A stretch of DNA of 64,000 bases from Croceicoccus marinus (GTDB taxonomy: Bacteria > Pseudomonadota > Alphaproteobacteria > Sphingomonadales > Sphingomonadaceae), in contig NZ_CP019602.1 in the NCBI RefSeq assembly GCF_001661675.2, positions 1-64,000 of the forward strand, written 5' to 3'. The position numbers and the translations under genes were made by a program. Of this stretch, positions 59,917 to 64,000 are shown piece after piece (the first letter of the stretch is position 1; each line of letters opens with the position of its first letter). The notes beneath the pieces were generated by a model. The model was not told the DNA's origin. It made no database searches and saw only the letters and a list, made by a program, of their open reading frames with translations.

Positions 59917-61296
59917 ATGTCCAGCATGGAGCCCAATCGCGTGTCCGATCAGTCCCGTTCGCAGCCCGCCCCCCTTCGCATCGCCCTTGCCGGTCTGGGC
60001 ACCGTGGGCGCGGGCGTCATTCGGCTGATCGAGACCAATCGCGACCTGCTGGCGCGGCGCGCCGGGCGCGGGATCGAGATCGTGGCGGTGTCCGCGCGCG
60101 ACCGGTCGAAGGATCGCGGCGTCGACATCTCGCGCTATGACTGGGAAGACGACATGGGCGCGATGGCGACGCGGCCCGATGTCGACGTGGTGGTCGAGCT
60201 GGTCGGCGGATCCGACGGCCCGGCGCTGACCCTGGCCCGCGGCGCCATCGCCAATGGCAAGAGCTTCGTCACCGCAAACAAGGCGATGATCGCGCATCAC
60301 GGCCTGAGCCTGGCGCGCGAGGCGGAAGCCGCCGGCCACGCCCTGAAGTTCGAGGCGGCGGTCGCGGGCGGCATTCCCATCGTCAAGGGCCTGCGCGAAG
60401 GCGCGGCGGCCAATGCGATCGAGCGGGTCTATGGCATCCTCAACGGCACATCGAACTATATACTGTCGACCATGGAGGACACCGGCGCCGATTTCGCCGA
60501 TGTGCTGGGCGAGGCGCAGGCGAAGGGCTATGCCGAGGCCGACCCTACCTTCGACATCGACGGCATCGATGCCGCGCACAAGCTGTCGATCCTGGCCAGC
60601 ATCGCGTTCGGCACCGAGCTGGACTTCACCAGCGTGGGCGCGGACGGGATCCGCCGCATCCTGGCCGCCGATATCGCGCAGGCCAACTCGCTGGGCTATG
60701 TGATCCGCCTGCTGGGCATGGCGAATGTCGAAACGGGATCGGATGGCACGACCCGGCTGTTCCAGCGCGTCCATCCCTATCTGGTGCCCAAGAACCATCC
60801 GCTCGCCCATGTCGACGGGCCAACCAATGCCGTAGTGGCCGAGGGCAATTTCTCGGGCATGCTGCTGTTCCAGGGCGCGGGTGCGGGCGACGGGCCGACC
60901 GCCAGCGCAGTGGTCGCCGACATCATCGACATCGCGCGTTACTGGGACAGCGAGGGGGAGATCGATCCGCCTTTCTCGATCCCCGTCGCGGAGCTGGACA
61001 AGACCCTGCCCGCCGAGACCGGTCACCGCACGGGCAAGGCCTATCTGCGCTTCCTGGTCAAGGACCGCCCCGGCGTGCTGGCCGAGATCACCGCCGCGAT
61101 GCGCGATGCGGGCGTCTCGATCGAGAGCCTGATCCAGATGGGCACCGAATATTCCGGCGGAGACGACGGATCGGTGCTGGTCTCGATGGTCACGCACGAA
61201 GGCGAGGAAGCCGCCGTCGATAAGGCGCTCGACTTGCTGGCGGGACTGGAAAGCATGACCGCCACGCCGCTGGTCATGCATATCCTGAAACAATGA
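59917..61296 (+). CDS. hom: Homoserine dehydrogenase
   Basis: Homoserine dehydrogenase makes homoserine from aspartate semialdehyde for threonine and methionine. The protein (459 residues from ATG 59917) has RIALAGLGTVGAGVIRLIE (NAD(P) loop), VVVELVGGSDGPALTLARGA, VTANKAMIAHHG, and AEADPTFDIDGIDAAHKL with catalytic Asp/Lys. A C-terminal ACT domain (about 375-455) is the threonine-feedback region. Alternative starts at 59926 (ATG) or 59941 (GTG) cannot be excluded. It precedes glpX, as in many relatives. Confidence 0.94.
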   Translation: MSSMEPNRVSDQSRSQPAPLRIALAGLGTVGAGVIRLIETNRDLLARRAGRGIEIVAVSARDRSKDRGVDISRYDWEDDMGAMATRPDVDVVVELVGGSDGPALTLARGAIANGKSFVTANKAMIAHHGLSLAREAEAAGHALKFEAAVAGGIPIVKGLREGAAANAIERVYGILNGTSNYILSTMEDTGADFADVLGEAQAKGYAEADPTFDIDGIDAAHKLSILASIAFGTELDFTSVGADGIRRILAADIAQANSLGYVIRLLGMANVETGSDGTTRLFQRVHPYLVPKNHPLAHVDGPTNAVVAEGNFSGMLLFQGAGAGDGPTASAVVADIIDIARYWDSEGEIDPPFSIPVAELDKTLPAETGHRTGKAYLRFLVKDRPGVLAEITAAMRDAGVSIESLIQMGTEYSGGDDGSVLVSMVTHEGEEAAVDKALDLLAGLESMTATPLVMHILKQ

Positions 61297-61417
61297 ACGG
61301 GCATGGGGGCGTGTAGCCCCTAAGCGGCAATCCCGATGCCCTCGGGGCCACGAACTCGACAAGGGGGTGCCGCTCGGTTACCCCGCTTCGGCCTGATATT
61401 CGAAAGGAATTGCCTCC

Positions 61418-62395
61418 GTGCCGCTACCCAGTGACGTCCTCGACCGCGTTCTTGTCCTCGAGATGGTCCGCGTGACCGAAGCGGCCGCGATTGCAGCCTC
61501 ATACCTCGTGGGCCGCGGCGACGAGAAGGCCGCCGACGCCGCCGCCGTCGAGGCGATGCGCAAGGCGTTCGACGAACTCTACATGGACGGCACCGTCGTG
61601 ATCGGAGAGGGCGAGCGTGACGAGGCGCCCATGCTCTATATCGGCGAGAAGGTCGGCGGCGCGCCGGGCAAGGGGCCGAAGATCGACATCGCTCTCGACC
61701 CGCTGGAAGGCACCACCATCACCGCCAAGGCCGGGCCCAACGCGCTGGCCGTGCTGGCCGCGGCCGAGGAAGGCTGCCTGCTGAACGCGCCCGATGTCTA
61801 CATGGAAAAGATCGCAGTCGGCCCCGGCTATCCCGAAGGCGTGATCGACCTGACCAGGACCCCGACCGAAAACGTGAAGGCGGTTGCCGCCGCCAAGGGC
61901 GTCGAACCGGCCGAGATCATCGTCTGCGTGCTCGACCGTCCGCGCCACGAGGCGATGATCGCCGAGTTGCGCGAACTGGGCTGCGGCGTGGTGCTGATCG
62001 GCGACGGCGACGTGGCCGGCGTGATCGCGACCACCAACCCCGAGACCACGATCGACATCTACATGGGTTCGGGCGGCGCGCCCGAGGGTGTGCTGGCCTG
62101 CGCCGCGCTGCGCTGCGTGGGCGGCCAGTTCCAGGGCAAGCTGCTGTTCCGCAACGATGACGAACGCGCCCGCGCAGCCAAGTGGGGCATCGAGGATCTC
62201 GACAAGATCTACAGCCTGCGCGACCTGGCCAAGGGCGATTGCATCTTCGCCGCGACCGGCGTGACCGACGGATCGCTGCTGGCGGGCGTGAAGCACCTGA
62301 AGGGCGGGCGGATGACCACCGATTCGGTGGTGATGCGCGCCTCGTCCCGCACGGTGCGCTGGATCAAGGGCGAGCATCAGCGCGAGCCGGTCTGA
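61418..62395 (+). CDS. glpX: Class II fructose-1,6-bisphosphatase
   Basis: GlpX removes the 1-phosphate of fructose-1,6-bisphosphate in gluconeogenesis. The 325-residue protein has MDGTVVIGEGERDEAPMLYIGE (metal Glu residues), PKIDIALDPLEGTTITAKAG, and GSGGAPEGVLACAALRC, which are class II signatures. The start is GTG 61418 with an AAGGA site nine bases upstream. The strong terminator at 62418-62448 follows. It sits after hom by 121 bases. Confidence 0.95.
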   Translation: MPLPSDVLDRVLVLEMVRVTEAAAIAASYLVGRGDEKAADAAAVEAMRKAFDELYMDGTVVIGEGERDEAPMLYIGEKVGGAPGKGPKIDIALDPLEGTTITAKAGPNALAVLAAAEEGCLLNAPDVYMEKIAVGPGYPEGVIDLTRTPTENVKAVAAAKGVEPAEIIVCVLDRPRHEAMIAELRELGCGVVLIGDGDVAGVIATTNPETTIDIYMGSGGAPEGVLACAALRCVGGQFQGKLLFRNDDERARAAKWGIEDLDKIYSLRDLAKGDCIFAATGVTDGSLLAGVKHLKGGRMTTDSVVMRASSRTVRWIKGEHQREPV

Positions 62396-62417
62396 TCCGG
62401 ATTGGCCGCTCTTTCGC

Positions 62418-62448
62418 AAGGCCCGCGCGGATCGTCCGCGCGGGCCTT
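62418..62448 (+). terminator. glpX terminator
   Basis: AAGGCCCGCGCGGA pairs perfectly with TCCGCGCGGGCCTT around TCG, followed by TGCATTTT. Confidence 0.85.
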
Positions 62449-62620
62449 TGCATTTTCGCCGGCGCCGCGCCCGACGCGGGCGTGCAATACGCCTTTTGCG
62501 CCAGCACGATTGTTGCAATCGCGCGACTCCCCGTTAAGGCCCCGTAGCGAGGAACGCCCTGGCAGGGCCATCGGCCGACTCCCAGAAACCGAACCTGCCC
62601 GCCGTGTTGAGGAACGACGA

Positions 62621-63556
62621 ATGAAGATCATGTCCGGCAATGCCAACCTGCCGCTTGCCCGCGCCATCGCCGGCTATCTCGAAGTGCCGATGACCGACGC
62701 CAGCGTGCGCCGCTTCGCCGACGAGGAGATCTTCATCGAGATCCACGAGAACGTGCGCGGCGAGGACGTGTTCATCGTCCAGTCGACCAGCTTTCCCGCC
62801 AATGACAATCTGATGGAACTGCTGATCGGCATCGACGCGCTGAAGCGCGCGTCGGCCAAGCGGATCACCGCCGTGGTGCCCTATTTCGGCTATGCCAGGC
62901 AGGACCGGAAGCCCGGCCCGCGCACCCCGATCTCGGCCAAGCTGGTCGCGAACCTGATTACCGAGGCGGGGGCCGACCGGGTGCTGGCGGTTGATCTGCA
63001 CGCGGGGCAGATCCAGGGCTTCTTCGATATTCCCACCGACAATCTCTACGCCGCCCCCGCGATGGCGGCGGATATCCAGGCGCGATACGGCGACCAGGAC
63101 CTGATGGTCGTGTCGCCTGACGTGGGCGGCGTGGTGCGTGCCCGCGCGCTGGCCAAGCGGCTGGACAATGCGCCGCTGGCCATCGTCGACAAGCGCCGCG
63201 ACCGGCCCGGCGAATCCGAAGTGATGAACATCATCGGCGAGGTCGAGGGACGCCACTGCATCCTGATCGACGACATCATCGATTCGGGCGGCACCCTGTG
63301 CAATGCCGCGCAGGCGCTGCTGGATGCGGGCGCCAAGAGCGTCGCGGCCTATATCACCCATGGCGTGCTGTCGGGCGCGGCGGTGGCGCGGGTCGAGAAA
63401 TCCGTGCTGAAGGAGCTGGTCATCACCGACACGATCCAGGCGACCGACGCCGCGCGCGACAGCGGTTCGATCCGCATCCTGTCGATCGCGACGCTGATCG
63501 GCGAGGCGATCCGCCGCATCGCGGACGAGAGCTCCGTCAGCTCGCTGTTCGATTGA
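62621..63556 (+). CDS. prs: Ribose-phosphate pyrophosphokinase
   Basis: Prs makes phosphoribosyl pyrophosphate from ribose-5-phosphate and ATP for purine, pyrimidine, His and Trp synthesis. The 311-residue protein has [51 protein letters not shown] and the PRPP loop [25 protein letters not shown] precedes ATG 62621. Its stop shares a base with the next gene's start (TGATG), so the pair is coupled. Confidence 0.96.
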   Translation: MKIMSGNANLPLARAIAGYLEVPMTDASVRRFADEEIFIEIHENVRGEDVFIVQSTSFPANDNLMELLIGIDALKRASAKRITAVVPYFGYARQDRKPGPRTPISAKLVANLITEAGADRVLAVDLHAGQIQGFFDIPTDNLYAAPAMAADIQARYGDQDLMVVSPDVGGVVRARALAKRLDNAPLAIVDKRRDRPGESEVMNIIGEVEGRHCILIDDIIDSGGTLCNAAQALLDAGAKSVAAYITHGVLSGAAVARVEKSVLKELVITDTIQATDAARDSGSIRILSIATLIGEAIRRIADESSVSSLFD

Positions 63557-64000
63557 TGAGGCTGACCGACGATATCGCGCTGGCCCAGCGGCTGGCCGAC
63601 GCGGCGGGCGCGGCGATCCGCCCGCATTTCCGCACCGCGCTGGAATCGGACCGCAAGGGCGATGCCTCGCCCGTGACGATTGCCGACCGCGAGGCGGAGC
63701 AGGCGATGCGCGCGATCCTGGCGGCCGAGCGGCCCGGGGACGGCATCATCGGCGAGGAATTCGGCAGCGAGCGCGCAGGCGCCAGCCGCCAATGGGTGCT
63801 GGACCCCATCGACGGGACCGCGGGTTTCCTGGCGGGCCGCGCGATCTTCGGCACGCTGATCGCGCTGATGGTCGATGGCTGGCCGCTGATCGGGGTGATC
63901 GACCAGCCGATCGCGGGCGAACGCTGGGTGGGCGGCTCGGGCCTGCCGACATTGCTCAATGGCGCGCCCGTGCGCTGCCGCCCCTGCGCCAGGCTGGACG
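63556..64000 (+). CDS. Inositol-monophosphatase/HisN-type phosphatase (partial)
   Basis: The first 148 residues of a metal-dependent phosphatase run off the right edge. [20 protein letters not shown] is the usual start; VTIADREAEQAM, GIIGEEFGSERAG and VLDPIDGTAGFLAG carry the metal ligands of the inositol-monophosphatase fold (motif DPIDGT near residue 83). The length and ADREAE pattern fit the HisN histidinol-phosphate phosphatase subgroup, which would suit a neighbour of prs. Other members hydrolyse inositol-1-phosphate or 3'-phosphoadenosine-5'-phosphate. Confidence 0.85.
   Translation, partial: MRLTDDIALAQRLADAAGAAIRPHFRTALESDRKGDASPVTIADREAEQAMRAILAAERPGDGIIGEEFGSERAGASRQWVLDPIDGTAGFLAGRAIFGTLIALMVDGWPLIGVIDQPIAGERWVGGSGLPTLLNGAPVRCRPCARLD

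Overview
The window is about 66% GC by eye, densely coded and almost wholly chromosomal in character. The gene set points to an alphaproteobacterium of the order Sphingomonadales, most likely Erythrobacteraceae: GapR, MipZ, UrcA-family secreted proteins, a ruvA-dsrE-ruvB unit, a CsoR/CopA/CopB copper cluster with a DUF305 protein, and a tonB-exbB-exbD-exbD operon. The order-level call is inference from gene families and cannot be refined from sequence alone. No phage, insertion sequence, CRISPR array or replication origin was found.

Layout. 1-6.4 kb: a broken, window-truncated aroC; an ArsC-like reductase; a siderophore-interacting protein behind a Fur-like dyad; ubiG; lysC; a membrane-anchored cytochrome c; pheA; a 50-residue membrane peptide. 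6.4-16.2 kb: a GNAT enzyme, a ZntB/CorA-type transporter with a TTG start, ispG, a retropepsin-like protease, two convergent L,D-transpeptidases, acnA and two UrcA-family secreted proteins. 16.3-21.6 kb (minus strand): Holliday-junction genes yebC-ruvC and ruvA-dsrE-ruvB, separated by a GT4 glycosyltransferase and a DksA/TraR zinc-finger gene. 21.6-31.2 kb: small enzymes (VOC, ASCH, GNAT, YbjQ, DUF1244), GapR, an NhaP-type antiporter, pyk, a threonine aldolase coupled to an EamA exporter, and an SDR protein. 31.3-42.6 kb: pepN-pgeF, a lower-GC islet of two unknown small genes bounded by inverted repeats, a dienelactone-hydrolase lipoprotein, a nitronate monooxygenase, DUF421 and DUF1328 proteins, rlmE, ppx/gppA, tRNA-Gln(CUG) and metY.

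42.9-47.9 kb is the most system-like region. CsoR is divergent from copA-copB-(DUF305)-lipoprotein-cytochrome c, with a CsoR-type dyad between csoR and copA and stop/start overlaps at three of the four junctions in the copA-led series. CopB carries about 20 copies of a His/Met pentapeptide. 48-55.8 kb holds CYTH and CHAD proteins, panC, mipZ with a translationally coupled membrane-anchored J-protein, a phosphomannomutase/phosphoglucomutase, a candidate small RNA with a strong terminator, and an Lhr-type helicase. 55.8-58.5 kb is the TonB energising operon. 58.9-64 kb holds a secreted unknown, hom, glpX, prs and the start of an inositol-monophosphatase/HisN-type gene.

Functional links. Aspartate-family synthesis (lysC, hom, metY) and aromatic synthesis (aroC, pheA) recur. 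Iron uptake is represented by the siderophore-interacting protein and TonB/ExbBD. Envelope work is represented by the L,D-transpeptidases, PgeF and the sugar-phosphate mutase. The novelty candidates are the copper cluster's accessory genes, the periplasmic DsrE protein embedded between ruvA and ruvB, the islet at 34.8-35.7 kb, and several RNA-like structures (53.25 kb small RNA, metY leader hairpin, exbB/exbD intercistronic hairpin).
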